Source: Planctomycetaceae bacterium (GTDB lineage: Bacteria > Planctomycetota > Planctomycetia > Pirellulales > Pirellulaceae). Taken from it: a stretch of 50,720 nucleotides of DNA. A program made the translations under genes and the position numbers. The stretch covers positions 1 through 50,720 of the forward strand of contig JACKHN010000039.1 of the NCBI GenBank assembly GCA_020638975.1, read 5' to 3'. A model generated the notes under the pieces. It was given only the letters and a program-made list of their open reading frames with translations. It searched no databases and was not told where the DNA came from. Position 1 is the first letter of the stretch, and every line of letters starts with the position of its first letter. Of this stretch, positions 25,521-34,426 are shown piece by piece.

Positions 25521-26780
25521 ATGAAAACTCGTTTCTTCGTTTCACTGGCCGCGATCGCCGTCATTTGCATCGGCGGGCAAAGCCTAAACGCACAGTATCC
25601 TGGACAGCAGTTCGCCCCAGGATATGGTTACCAAGTTCCCGGCGGCATGATGCCAATGGGACAACCGGCGATGATGCCTGGCATGATGCCTGGCGCGCCG
25701 GTCGCACCGGCTGCCTTTGCTCAGCCTTCACCTTTTGGAGCGCCTGCAGCCTTCATACCAGCTTCGCCTGCGATGGCTCCGCCGTCGCAAGTCATGCCAG
25801 CGGGGTATCAGCCCGATTGTGGTGGAAAAGGTTGCAAGGGTGGCTGTAACAGCTGCTCGAAGGGTGGCAAAGGTGGTGCTTGCCACACCTGGGAATTCTA
25901 TGGCGAGTTCCTGTACTTGAGGGCACGAGATGCGGAAGTGGCGTATGCGGTTCCGTTCAACGGGGCGATCGTTCCGCCAGCCAATAATCCTCGAGTTCAA
26001 GTGGCACCTGTTGGCGTGTTGGACATGGACTTCCAGCCATCGTTCCGAGTTGGCGTCAACAAGATCATCGACGACTGCACACGGATCTCTGCCGAGTACA
26101 CAATGTACGAAAGCGGCACCACGGACCAAGTACTCCGAGGTGCCAATCCAGCCTACGTGGTCCACTCGCTGGTTTCACACCCTGGAACGGCTACGGCTGC
26201 ACAGGACTTTGTCCAGGCTGACGGCCAGTACGACATCTCGATGGACATTGTTGATGTCGACTTCCGAAGACTGTTCTACAACGACTGCGACTTGAGAATT
26301 GGTTGGGTTCTGGGCGTTCGCGCCGCCCAGCAAGAGCAGCAAATGCAAGTTGCTTTTGCCGGAACTGGGACCGAAAACGTTTCGACGGACATCGACTTTA
26401 TGGGGGTCGGCGTCAAATTCGGAATCGATGGCGAAGCAAACATCGGCGGCCAGTGGTTGGCCTATGCGAACTTCAGTGGCAGCTTTATGCCAGGTCAATT
26501 CAACGCCGACTTCGACCAAACCCAAAGCTATGACCCGGTTGTCGTCGACACGGCTTGGGAGGCTGGGCGTCTCGTCACCATCTGGGATCTTGAACTGGGT
26601 GTTTCGCGAGTCAGCCGCTGCGGCAACTATCGCGTGAATGCAGGGTACATGTTCAGTGCCTGGACGAATACGATTCAGACAGATGAGTGGATCAAAGGTG
26701 TCCAGACGAATAATTTCGTCGGCATGGACTCGACCATGACTTTTGATGGCCTCGTGGCTCGCTTCGAGGCTCGTTACTAG
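25521..26780 (+). CDS. BBP7-family outer-membrane beta-barrel protein
   Basis: A 419-residue protein with a signal peptide (KTRFFVSLAAIAVICIGGQS, cut near LNA-QYPG). A low-complexity head rich in Met, Pro, Gly and Ala (about 25-95) is followed by a Cys/Gly/Lys segment (CGGKGCKGGCNSCSKGG, about 97-113). The remaining 300 residues form alternating beta strands (WEFYGEFLYLRARDAEVAY, FRVGVNKIIDDCTRISAEYT, RLFYNDCDLRIGWVLG) and end in LVARFEARY, a C-terminal aromatic typical of outer-membrane barrels. BBP7 proteins are abundant in Planctomycetes, but their function is unknown. ATG 25521 is preferred over the in-frame start at 25452 because GGGGGA lies upstream and the signal peptide begins there. 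Confidence 0.87.
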   Translation: MKTRFFVSLAAIAVICIGGQSLNAQYPGQQFAPGYGYQVPGGMMPMGQPAMMPGMMPGAPVAPAAFAQPSPFGAPAAFIPASPAMAPPSQVMPAGYQPDCGGKGCKGGCNSCSKGGKGGACHTWEFYGEFLYLRARDAEVAYAVPFNGAIVPPANNPRVQVAPVGVLDMDFQPSFRVGVNKIIDDCTRISAEYTMYESGTTDQVLRGANPAYVVHSLVSHPGTATAAQDFVQADGQYDISMDIVDVDFRRLFYNDCDLRIGWVLGVRAAQQEQQMQVAFAGTGTENVSTDIDFMGVGVKFGIDGEANIGGQWLAYANFSGSFMPGQFNADFDQTQSYDPVVVDTAWEAGRLVTIWDLELGVSRVSRCGNYRVNAGYMFSAWTNTIQTDEWIKGVQTNNFVGMDSTMTFDGLVARFEARY

Positions 26781-26814
26781 AGCATCGCCTACACCCCAGT
26801 GTGGGATTTTGTCG

Positions 26815-26840
26815 CCGGGTCAGCGGTTTCGCTGACCCGG
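26815..26840 (+). terminator. intrinsic terminator of the BBP7 gene, overlapping the convergent M14 gene
   Basis: A 10-bp perfect stem (CCGGGTCAGC 26815-26824 with GCTGACCCGG 26831-26840) has a 6-nt loop and a T-rich plus-strand tail (TTTCGTTTCTT). It begins 34 nt after the BBP7 stop. The right part lies inside the last codons of the convergent carboxypeptidase gene. The minus-strand tail lacks a T-run, so it should act mainly on plus-strand transcripts. Confidence 0.8.
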
Positions 26841-28082
26841 TTTCGTTTCTTGAGGGAGCGGCTGTCTTGGGTCCAGTTGTAAATAGCGTTCGATCGCCAG
26901 TCCAAGCTGCTTTCCGACGGTTTGATATCCAGCGATCGTGCTGTCGGGAGTATTCCAGGCTGTTTCAAGAGTTGCCGACACGACATGGTCTCGCGTATTT
27001 AGTGTGACCCAGTTCTTACTGATCTGCTTCCAGCCCTCATCGTATTCAGGGCCCGATTCACGCGTCTCTCCGACGAACGGAAGCGGACCGGTCATCTCAA
27101 TACGGCTTGCTGCCAAGAACCGATCGACATTGCGCTGACGCAGTTCCGTCATCAACTCGCGAGGCGAGACGTAGTAAAACGGTCGCGTTGTGCTCGCTCC
27201 AGGGTTGTGCAAATCAATAAAGAGGTCGAGTTGGCCGGCGTTATCGAATCGCCGCAGTTCCTGCATCGCTCCATCGACGGAACGCCAATGCGGTTGGTCA
27301 GACCAATCGCGATTGTGATCGTGCGGCACTTGGTTCTTCCCGCCCGCGCCGATCGCCACGTTATCGACATCCATGATCGGGACGACGGTGACCGAGGTTG
27401 TGCTCCTCATGCGTTCGGCGCGAGGGTCGTCCGAAACGAGCCACTCCACAAATCCTTTGCACACCCAACTGGATCCGGCTTCCCAGGCATGCTGGCGAGC
27501 TTGTACCCAGATTGCGGAGCTCGGCATCGCCCCTTGAGGTTGAAACCGGAGCGCGGGAACGCTTCTGCCTCCGCGAGTCTCGCATAGGGTAAATGCGTCC
27601 GCGTCTGGACACACTTGTGTCGCTTGGCGTACGAGTTCGACCGCGTCAGCATCTGTGAAAGGCGGTCCCCATGCGAACCACGCGATCGGGGCGTTGATTG
27701 CTTGCTGGTAAGAGATTGTTCGACCGACACTTGTACCTGAAGCAGTTTGATGCCACGTCCGATTGTCGACGCTGAATGCCGCCTGAATCGGCGTTGCCCA
27801 CGGTTCAGGGCCCACTTCGAGCGTGATAACCTCGCCCGGTTCGATACCAATAACTCGAATATACCACCAACATGCCCATCCGCGCGCGTCGTGCGCAGTC
27901 GGCTCGATGCGGATGCGCCGCGAGACTTGGTCGATTTCAATCACCTCTCCGCTCCCGTTCGGAAACGTGGTTTCGACGACTAAATCCGACTTGGCGCGAG
28001 CTTTTTGTTCGCCAAATACCAAGAGGCAGATGGACGCGGTCAGGGCAAGGCTCATCGGTGTCAGCTTTTTTGGTATACGCAT
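26820..28082 (-). CDS. M14-family zinc carboxypeptidase, secreted
   Basis: A 420-residue protein with a signal peptide (TPMSLALTASICLLVFG). An N-terminal beta-sandwich-like domain (about 30-165) resembles the one before the catalytic domain in the cytosolic carboxypeptidase/Nna1-like branch of M14. The zinc site shows HAWE (H and E of HxxE) in WVQARQHAWEAGSS and the third ligand in LFIDLHNPGAS. NRDW and LETAW (catalytic Glu region) follow. All zinc ligands appear intact. It should trim C-terminal residues from peptides outside the cytoplasm. ATG 28082 is preferred over the TTG three codons upstream. Its 3' end overlaps the BBP7 terminator on the opposite strand. Confidence 0.82.
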   Translation of the reverse strand: MRIPKKLTPMSLALTASICLLVFGEQKARAKSDLVVETTFPNGSGEVIEIDQVSRRIRIEPTAHDARGWACWWYIRVIGIEPGEVITLEVGPEPWATPIQAAFSVDNRTWHQTASGTSVGRTISYQQAINAPIAWFAWGPPFTDADAVELVRQATQVCPDADAFTLCETRGGRSVPALRFQPQGAMPSSAIWVQARQHAWEAGSSWVCKGFVEWLVSDDPRAERMRSTTSVTVVPIMDVDNVAIGAGGKNQVPHDHNRDWSDQPHWRSVDGAMQELRRFDNAGQLDLFIDLHNPGASTTRPFYYVSPRELMTELRQRNVDRFLAASRIEMTGPLPFVGETRESGPEYDEGWKQISKNWVTLNTRDHVVSATLETAWNTPDSTIAGYQTVGKQLGLAIERYLQLDPRQPLPQETKPGQRNR

Positions 28083-28408
28083 GTCGCACAATTTACTGGG
28101 ATTTCGTGATCGCCACTATCCACCAAATGAGCATCCAGGGGGGCCTTTGCTCGCCGTGGCAGACGCCGCATTATCGAACTTGCTTTCACTATTATAAATG
28201 CTTGCAGGTGACGAATCCGGCCTACCTCAAAACCGCTCTCGCATAGTATTATAAGAGACTTATTGCCGACCACTCCCTCCGCGCCAGCCCTGCCCCAACC
28301 GTGTGATCGGCCCGCCAGACCACACCAATGGCAGTATCCTCTGGCAGTAACGGATCCCGGTAACTGCGTTTCTGAGAACCGTGCCTAGCACCAGAATGAC
28401 GACAATCG
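28083..28408. other. intergenic region between the divergent M14 gene and lepA
   Basis: A 326-nt region between two genes transcribed away from each other. AT-rich stretches near 28190-28200 and 28245-28255 (TATTATAA-like) could be -10 elements for the two directions, but no matching -35 sequence was convincing. No tRNA or small RNA pattern was seen. Confidence 0.45.
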
Positions 28409-30232
28409 ATGGCCATCCCTAAAGTTCCTCAAGAGAATATTCGCAACTTTTGTATCGTGGCTCATATTGACCACGGCAAGAGCACACTGGCCGACCGCCT
28501 CTTGGAGACGACTGGCACCGTTAGCCTCCGCGAAATGAAGCAGCAGTTGCTTGACGACATGGCTTTAGAACGCGAACGCGGCATTACGATCAAAGCTCGT
28601 GCAGTCGTGCTGTACTACAAACGCGGCACACAAATCTTCGAGTTGAATCTGATCGATACTCCCGGCCACGTTGACTTCCACTACGAAGTTTCCCGGTCGC
28701 TAACCTGCTGTGAAGGAGCATTATTGCTCGTCGACGCGTTTCAAGGTGTCGAAGCTCAGACCGTTGCCAACGGGTTCGCGGCGATGGAACACAACTTGGC
28801 GATTGTTCCCGTGATTAACAAGATCGACCTGTCGCATGCCCGACCGGACGAAGTTGCCGAGGAAATGGAACACTCGCTGGCTGTCGAACAGGAGAAGATT
28901 ATTCGCGTTAGCGCGAAAGCCGGCATCGGCATTGTTGAATTGCTGGACGCAATCGTCGACCAAATCCCCGCACCCACCGGCGATCCGACCAAACCGCTGC
29001 AAGCGATGGTCTTCGACTCGCACTACGACGATTATCGCGGAGCAATCACCTACGTCCGCATTATGAATGGCACGGTCCGTAAGGGACAAAAGATCCGATT
29101 CCTCAAAGGCGGGACGACTCACGAGGTGGGCGAGTTAGGTCAGTTCGCACCTCAGCAACGCCCCTGCGAAGAGCTTCGCGCTGGCCAAGTCGGCTATCTA
29201 GTTTGCAACATCAAGTCGATCGATGATGTCCATATCGGCGACACGGTAAGCGTCCCGGGGGACAAAGGTGCGCCGCCGCTCGCCGGCTATAAGCCGCCGC
29301 AGCGAATGGTGTATTGCGGACTGTATCCGTCCGACGGTCAGGATTTCACCGAATTGCGAGACGCTTTGACGAAGCTGTCGATTAATGATCCGAGTTTCGA
29401 GTTTGAGGCCGAGACGAGTGAGGCTTTGGGCTTCGGTTTTCGCTGTGGCTTCCTCGGCCTGTTGCACATGGAGATCATTCAACAGCGATTGGAGCAAGAG
29501 TCGGACGTAGATCTCGTTCAAACCGCACCGAACGTGACTTACGAAATTCTTACCAAACGAGGCGAGACGCTACACATCCATCGTCCGCAGGAAGTCCCCG
29601 ATTCCGGCGAGATCGAAGAGTTCCGCCAGCCGGTGGTTCGAGTCAGCCTGATTCAGCCGACTGAGTACATCGGCGCGGTGATGAAGCTGTGCCAAGACCG
29701 GCGCGGCGTGTTGATTGGGCAGGAATACCTATCGCCAACTCGGACAATGCTCACTTACGAGTTGCCGCTTGCGGAAGTCATTTACGATTTGCACGACAAA
29801 TTGAAGAGCGCGACGCGCGGCTATGGCACCATGAATTACGAAGTGATCGGCTACTTTCCCGCCGATCTCGCTCGACTCGATATCCTTGTAAACGGCAAGC
29901 GAGTCGATGCACTCAGCTTCATTTGCAACAAAGCCGATGCGGATCGGCGCGGACGCCAGGTCGTTAAAAAGCTCAAGAGCGAAATCGATCGCCACATGTT
30001 CGAGATCGCCGTCCAAGCGGCGATTGGAACACGCGTAATTGCCCGCGAAACCGTTTCTGCGATGCGCAAGAATGTGACGGCCAAATGCTACGGCGGCGAC
30101 ATCAGCCGCAAACGAAAGCTATGGGCAAAGCAGAAGGAAGGCAAGAAGCGGATGAAGTCGATCGGCAGCGTCGATATCCCGCAAAAGGCCTTTATGGCCG
30201 TGCTGGACACGGGCGAAGGTAACAAGAAATGA
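28409..30232 (+). CDS. lepA: translation elongation factor 4 (back-translocase)
   Basis: A 607-residue GTPase of the LepA/EF4 family. The G domain shows AHIDHGKSTLADRL (G1), RGITIKA (G2), DTPGHVDF (G3), NKIDL (G4) and SAKAG (G5). Later domains include LGFGFRCGFLGLLHMEIIQQRLE and the LepA-specific C-terminal region ending VIARETVSAMRKNVTAKCYGGDISRKRKLWAKQKEGKKRMK. Length is normal for the family (about 600). It binds ribosomes and is thought to act on stalled or mistranslocated complexes. It overlaps the following signal peptidase gene by 4 nt (ATGA at 30229-30232), repeating the lepA-lepB operon known from other bacteria. Confidence 0.97.
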   Translation: MAIPKVPQENIRNFCIVAHIDHGKSTLADRLLETTGTVSLREMKQQLLDDMALERERGITIKARAVVLYYKRGTQIFELNLIDTPGHVDFHYEVSRSLTCCEGALLLVDAFQGVEAQTVANGFAAMEHNLAIVPVINKIDLSHARPDEVAEEMEHSLAVEQEKIIRVSAKAGIGIVELLDAIVDQIPAPTGDPTKPLQAMVFDSHYDDYRGAITYVRIMNGTVRKGQKIRFLKGGTTHEVGELGQFAPQQRPCEELRAGQVGYLVCNIKSIDDVHIGDTVSVPGDKGAPPLAGYKPPQRMVYCGLYPSDGQDFTELRDALTKLSINDPSFEFEAETSEALGFGFRCGFLGLLHMEIIQQRLEQESDVDLVQTAPNVTYEILTKRGETLHIHRPQEVPDSGEIEEFRQPVVRVSLIQPTEYIGAVMKLCQDRRGVLIGQEYLSPTRTMLTYELPLAEVIYDLHDKLKSATRGYGTMNYEVIGYFPADLARLDILVNGKRVDALSFICNKADADRRGRQVVKKLKSEIDRHMFEIAVQAAIGTRVIARETVSAMRKNVTAKCYGGDISRKRKLWAKQKEGKKRMKSIGSVDIPQKAFMAVLDTGEGNKK

Positions 30233-31530
30233 GCGGTTCGAGGCGACGGAAGCTGTTTTTGCTGATTCCGATCGTGGTCGTCGTCGCTTTAGGGGTGGTC
30301 GCCAGCCTTCGGTATCAGGGCCTTCTCTTCCCAGTGCGAATTGGCAGCGGTTCTATGTCGGAATCCTATCTCGGTCCGCACCGCAGGATTGAATGTAAAG
30401 ACTGTGGATTCGCTTTTCGCTGTGGGCTGGACGTTGATGTTCCATTGCAACGAGCAACTTGCCCCAACTGCGGCTTCGATCGCATCGATGTGACACTCGC
30501 AACACTTCATGAAGGCGATCGCGTGTTGATCGACCGTTGGGCGTATGTACGCAACGCTCCGCAGCGAGGGGATGTCGTCGCATTCGTCGACCCGACGCAT
30601 CAGTCGGAGCTTGCCGTCAAACGAATCATGGGTCTCCCCAACGAAGCCGTGACCATTTGCCACGGCGAGCTGTTTATCGACGGGACGCTCCACCGCAAGT
30701 CGTTGGCTGAAGCGATGGAACTCGCAACGCTCGTCTATGACGACACATGTCGCCCAGCGGATGAGCGACAGTTACCACCAAGGTGGTCAAGCGATCAACC
30801 AGAGTCTGGTTGGCGTGCGATAACTAACGGACACCACTGGTCGACGCCAAGGTCCGAGGAATCGGCTTATGACTGGCTGATGTACCGGCACTGGCGGTGC
30901 TACACTTCTCCTCATCCACGAGCAGAAGAGTCGCCGGTTACAGATAATGACTCCTACAACCAAGGGCTATCACGCGAGTTGCACGAGGTTTCCGATTTAA
31001 TTCTGTCGTTTGACCTGCGGTTCGAAGTCGCGAGCAAAATTGCCCTTTTAGTTCACGATGGCCGAGAAAGCTTTACTGCTGTCATCTCGACCACGAAGCG
31101 TTCTTTGGAGCTTCGTCGTGGCGAAGAAGTGTTGACGCTGGCCACATTGCCGAACCTGCAACGCTCGTCGAACGTACCACTTCAGTTCGGAGTCGTCGAC
31201 CAACAGCTACTCGTTGCAATCGCGGGGGCGACACTGGTTCGTTACGAGTACACGCCGCTCGACCAGCCTCGGCAGCCAACTTCGCGACCGTTCGGCATCG
31301 CAGGGGCGGAAGGTGAATTTTCCGTCAAAAACGTCCGCGTTCATCGCGACATTTACTATTTGAACCCGTTTCGAGGAGATTGGGCCTGGAACAGCACGGG
31401 GCCGTTGGCGGACGAGAGTTACCTCCTGCTAGGTGATAACGCCCCACTCTCCAATGACAGCCGACACTGGAAGACGCCCGGCCTGCATCGCAACCTGTTC
31501 GTTGGTAAAGTATTGGGGCCGCTTCGATAA
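30229..31530 (+). CDS. lepB: signal peptidase I-like protein with zinc ribbon and large insertion (copy 1)
   Basis: A 433-residue S26 peptidase homologue. One N-terminal membrane helix (about 9-26) leads to SGSM (S42 as nucleophile). A zinc-ribbon-like insert follows with Cys at 56, 59, 78 and 81 (CKDC and CPNC). The catalytic Lys is K131 in AVKRIMGLPNEAV. A long insert (about 145-385), apparently a beta-sandwich, ends with VRVHRDIYYL, and the C-terminal box LLLGDNAPLSNDSRHW completes the S26 fold. Typical bacterial signal peptidases I are 170-350 residues. The protein should remove signal peptides on the periplasmic side of the inner membrane. The nearest motif variant is SGSM in place of the usual SxSMxPTL (SMSESYLG here). 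It overlaps lepA by ATGA. Confidence 0.87.
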   Translation: MSGSRRRKLFLLIPIVVVVALGVVASLRYQGLLFPVRIGSGSMSESYLGPHRRIECKDCGFAFRCGLDVDVPLQRATCPNCGFDRIDVTLATLHEGDRVLIDRWAYVRNAPQRGDVVAFVDPTHQSELAVKRIMGLPNEAVTICHGELFIDGTLHRKSLAEAMELATLVYDDTCRPADERQLPPRWSSDQPESGWRAITNGHHWSTPRSEESAYDWLMYRHWRCYTSPHPRAEESPVTDNDSYNQGLSRELHEVSDLILSFDLRFEVASKIALLVHDGRESFTAVISTTKRSLELRRGEEVLTLATLPNLQRSSNVPLQFGVVDQQLLVAIAGATLVRYEYTPLDQPRQPTSRPFGIAGAEGEFSVKNVRVHRDIYYLNPFRGDWAWNSTGPLADESYLLLGDNAPLSNDSRHWKTPGLHRNLFVGKVLGPLR

Positions 31531-31693
31531 AGTTCGAAAGTCGAGAATCACCTGATCGAAGTAGGATGATTCAAGGAATTCGGCTATATTTTCGCCACCC
31601 ATGGCGAATAACCTTGACCCGCAATGCAACTGATGCCGCCGTCACCCCAACACGTAACCCCGCCCACCTCCTCTCATCCCCGATTGAATCGCT

Positions 31694-33532
31694 GTGAACG
31701 CCAAAAATAAAGAACCAAACGATCCTTCTGGGCGTCGCACTCGCCAGGGCGTCTCCGTCAAAGGGCGCCACGCGGGGCAAGACACCGTCGAAGCGGCAGT
31801 GGCAACCGCCGCTTCCCTACTCACCGGACGCAAGGGATCTTCGAAGGACGCCTCAAATCCTAGCAGCAGTCGCGAGACGGTCGAATCGATCGCGGTCGCG
31901 ATTATCCTCGCGTTCTTGTTTCGTGGTTTTGTCGCAGAAGCCTTTGTCATTCCGACTGGCTCGATGGCGCCTACGTTGCGTGGAAGACATATGGACATCG
32001 TATGTCCCCAATGCGACTTCGAATACAATACTGGCGCGAGCATGGAGAACGAAGAAGACGGCCAAGCTCGCGGCGAAGTCACGGTCACCTGCTGTCCTAT
32101 CTGCAATTATGCGTTGCCACTCCAGAAGACGACCGAACCGAACGAACGTTCCTTCAATGGAGATCGCATACTCGTTAGCAAGTTTGCCTACCAGCTCAAC
32201 GAACCGGAACGTTGGGACGTGATCGTTTTCAAGTATCCCGGCAACGCAAAGCAGAATTACATCAAGCGGCTAGTTGGGTTACCTGGCGAAACGCTGCGCA
32301 TTCGACATGGCGATATTCATACGGTCGCGGCGGATGGTTCGGTGTCGATCGTGCGAAAGTCACCCTCGAAGTTAAAAGCGATGATGCACGTCGTGGATGA
32401 TTCGAACCACGTTGCAGCAGCCCTGAAGGAAGTCGGTTGGCCTTCGCGATGGCAGCCAGCATCGGATGTCAGCGAAGATCAGCAATGGCGACAGACAGCC
32501 GACGATGGCACGTATATGTTGCAAAGCGGTGCCGAGGCCACGTGGCTCCGCTATCGACATCTTGCGCCGCATCCGGGAGATTGGGCTGCGATTGAGGCCG
32601 GCCATAAACCGCATTGGCTTGACAGAACCGAAGGTGCATTGATCACCGATTATTATTCGTACAACGATTATCGAGAGGGCGGACACGCGACAGGAACAGC
32701 CTGGGTGGGCGACTTGGCTTTCGAGGCGAGGGTTGATATCCAGAGCGATCAAGGTGAGTTGCTGCTCGATCTGGTTGAAGGGGGGGCACACTTTAGCTGT
32801 CGGATTGATGTGGCGAGCGGAAAAGCGACGCTCACGATGCGGGACTTCGAGGGAAGCCCACGGCAATTCGAGGATGGAAGTGCCGAGCGAACTGCAGCGA
32901 CTTCGATCAAAGGTCAAGGCGTACGAAATATTCGGTTCTCGAACTGTGACGATCAACTGCTGCTCTGGATAAATGAGAAAGTCGTCGAATTCGATGCCTT
33001 GACGACCTATGTTCCTCTCGCCGATGTGGTCCCCAAGTGGACTCCGACTGACCCCGGTGATATGGCTCCGATTGGAATCGGCGGTCAGGGAATCAATCTC
33101 AGCGTGCATAGACTGCGAGTCTTGCGAGACATCTATTATCTGGCTCAGGAAGCCGACCGACGGTATCAGTCGGAGTACGAAGGTAATGTTTGGCAAGGGG
33201 ACTTGGATGCCGTGATCTACGATCCAAGCTCATGGACAGAGACGTCGGTGTTCAAGGATCGACGAACGGTCGAGTTCAAGTTGGATGAGGATCAATTTTT
33301 TCCACTTGGTGACAACAGCCCACAAAGCAAAGACGCTCGCTTGTGGTCCGAAGGCAGCCATGACACCGGATATCACAGCCCTCCGCCCTATGTCGAACGC
33401 GAACTGCTTATCGGCAAGGCATTGGTAGTATACTGGCCGCACGGCTGGCGCCCCACTTCGCCGACATTGTCGCGAATGACTGGAAATTATGCGTTCATTC
33501 CCAACTTCGCTCAGATGAAACTCATCCGCTGA
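31694..33532 (+). CDS. lepB: signal peptidase I-like protein with zinc ribbon and lectin-like insertion (copy 2)
   Basis: A 612-residue S26 peptidase homologue, about twice the usual size. A basic, Ser-rich cytoplasmic N-terminus (about 1-63) leads to a membrane helix (about 64-82). PTGSM (S90) is followed by APTLRG. Two Cys pairs (CPQC 104-107, CCPIC 133-137) form a zinc-ribbon-like insert. K191 lies in YIKRLVGLPGET. A long insert, about 210-545, has beta-sandwich character (DLAFEARVDIQSDQGELLLD, LLLWINEKVVEFDAL, HRLRVLRDIYYL). The C-terminal FFPLGDNSPQSKDARLW box is present. It shares its insert plan with copy 1, 163 nt upstream, so the two are old tandem paralogues. The start is GTG 31694; no better start was found. 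Confidence 0.9.
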   Translation: MNAKNKEPNDPSGRRTRQGVSVKGRHAGQDTVEAAVATAASLLTGRKGSSKDASNPSSSRETVESIAVAIILAFLFRGFVAEAFVIPTGSMAPTLRGRHMDIVCPQCDFEYNTGASMENEEDGQARGEVTVTCCPICNYALPLQKTTEPNERSFNGDRILVSKFAYQLNEPERWDVIVFKYPGNAKQNYIKRLVGLPGETLRIRHGDIHTVAADGSVSIVRKSPSKLKAMMHVVDDSNHVAAALKEVGWPSRWQPASDVSEDQQWRQTADDGTYMLQSGAEATWLRYRHLAPHPGDWAAIEAGHKPHWLDRTEGALITDYYSYNDYREGGHATGTAWVGDLAFEARVDIQSDQGELLLDLVEGGAHFSCRIDVASGKATLTMRDFEGSPRQFEDGSAERTAATSIKGQGVRNIRFSNCDDQLLLWINEKVVEFDALTTYVPLADVVPKWTPTDPGDMAPIGIGGQGINLSVHRLRVLRDIYYLAQEADRRYQSEYEGNVWQGDLDAVIYDPSSWTETSVFKDRRTVEFKLDEDQFFPLGDNSPQSKDARLWSEGSHDTGYHSPPPYVERELLIGKALVVYWPHGWRPTSPTLSRMTGNYAFIPNFAQMKLIR

Positions 33533-33565
33533 TAATTCAGCCAACTCGTCAAGGAGGACATCGAC

Positions 33566-34369
33566 ATGCCGCTTTTGGAAGCCAGCGGGCTTGAGAAGAC
33601 GTTTGGTCGGCGTCGCGTCGTGAACGGTGTCAGCCTGGAAGTTCACGAGGACGAGATCGTTGGACTTTTGGGGCCCAACGGTGCGGGCAAGACGACGTCA
33701 TTCCGGATGATTTGCGGGTTGGTCGAACCGGATGCAGGGCGTGTTTATCTGGGCGAGCACGATGTGACGAAGTGGCCGATGTATCGCCGTTGCCACGACG
33801 GGCACATGGGCTATCTCGCGCAAGAGTCGAGCGTTTTCCGCAAGCTCTCGGTCGAGCAGAACCTTCTTGCCGTGATGGAGTTGCTTGGAATGGGGCGACG
33901 CGCGCGGAGGACGCGTTGCGATGAACTGCTCGAGCAATTCAAGATCACCCACATCCGAAAATCAATGGCGTCCAAGCTCTCAGGTGGCGAACGGCGGCGA
34001 CTCGAAATCGCGCGTTGTCTTGTCTCGGACCCCGACATCATCATGCTTGACGAGCCGTTTGCCGGCATCGATCCGATCACGGTCCAAAGCATCCAAGGAA
34101 TCATCCGCGAGCTACGAGACCACGGCATCTCGATCCTGATTACCGACCATGCCGCTCGCGAGATTCTGCAAGTGACTGATCGCTGCTACGTGATCAATCA
34201 AGGGGAAGTGCTATGTCACGGACATCCTGATGATGTGAAAAGCCACCCCGAAGTGCGCCGAATCTATCTCGGCGATATCGATGGTGACGACGCGAACGCA
34301 TCCACACCGCACATGCGTACGTCGCCAGTGTCCTCGCGTCCACAGGGCTCGGCGCGGTCAGACGTTTGA
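33566..34369 (+). CDS. lptB: LPS export ABC transporter ATP-binding protein
   Basis: A 267-residue ABC ATPase of the LptB branch. Walker A is LLGPNGAGKTTSFRM, the Q-loop lies in GYLAQESSVFRKLSVEQNL, the signature is LSGGERRRLEIARCL, Walker B is PDIIMLDEPFAGIDP, and the switch His is in LITDHAAREIL. FRKLSVEQNL and the FAGIDP segment are typical of LptB. It powers extraction of lipopolysaccharide from the inner membrane with LptF/LptG, which are not in this window. The C-terminus carries an extra Ser/Pro-rich tail of about 30 residues. A strong AAGGAGGA ribosome-binding site stands before the ATG. It follows the signal peptidase gene by 33 nt. Confidence 0.93.
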   Translation: MPLLEASGLEKTFGRRRVVNGVSLEVHEDEIVGLLGPNGAGKTTSFRMICGLVEPDAGRVYLGEHDVTKWPMYRRCHDGHMGYLAQESSVFRKLSVEQNLLAVMELLGMGRRARRTRCDELLEQFKITHIRKSMASKLSGGERRRLEIARCLVSDPDIIMLDEPFAGIDPITVQSIQGIIRELRDHGISILITDHAAREILQVTDRCYVINQGEVLCHGHPDDVKSHPEVRRIYLGDIDGDDANASTPHMRTSPVSSRPQGSARSDV

Positions 34370-34426
34370 TTGACGTCGCTCTGACGCTGGCTACAGTCTC
34401 CGATGCAATGAGATACGGCTCGACGC

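Noticed and set aside
32372..33196. Minus-strand frame of 274 codons opposite the second signal peptidase
   Set aside because: It is antisense to a gene with clear catalytic motifs; the translation has no recognisable domain.
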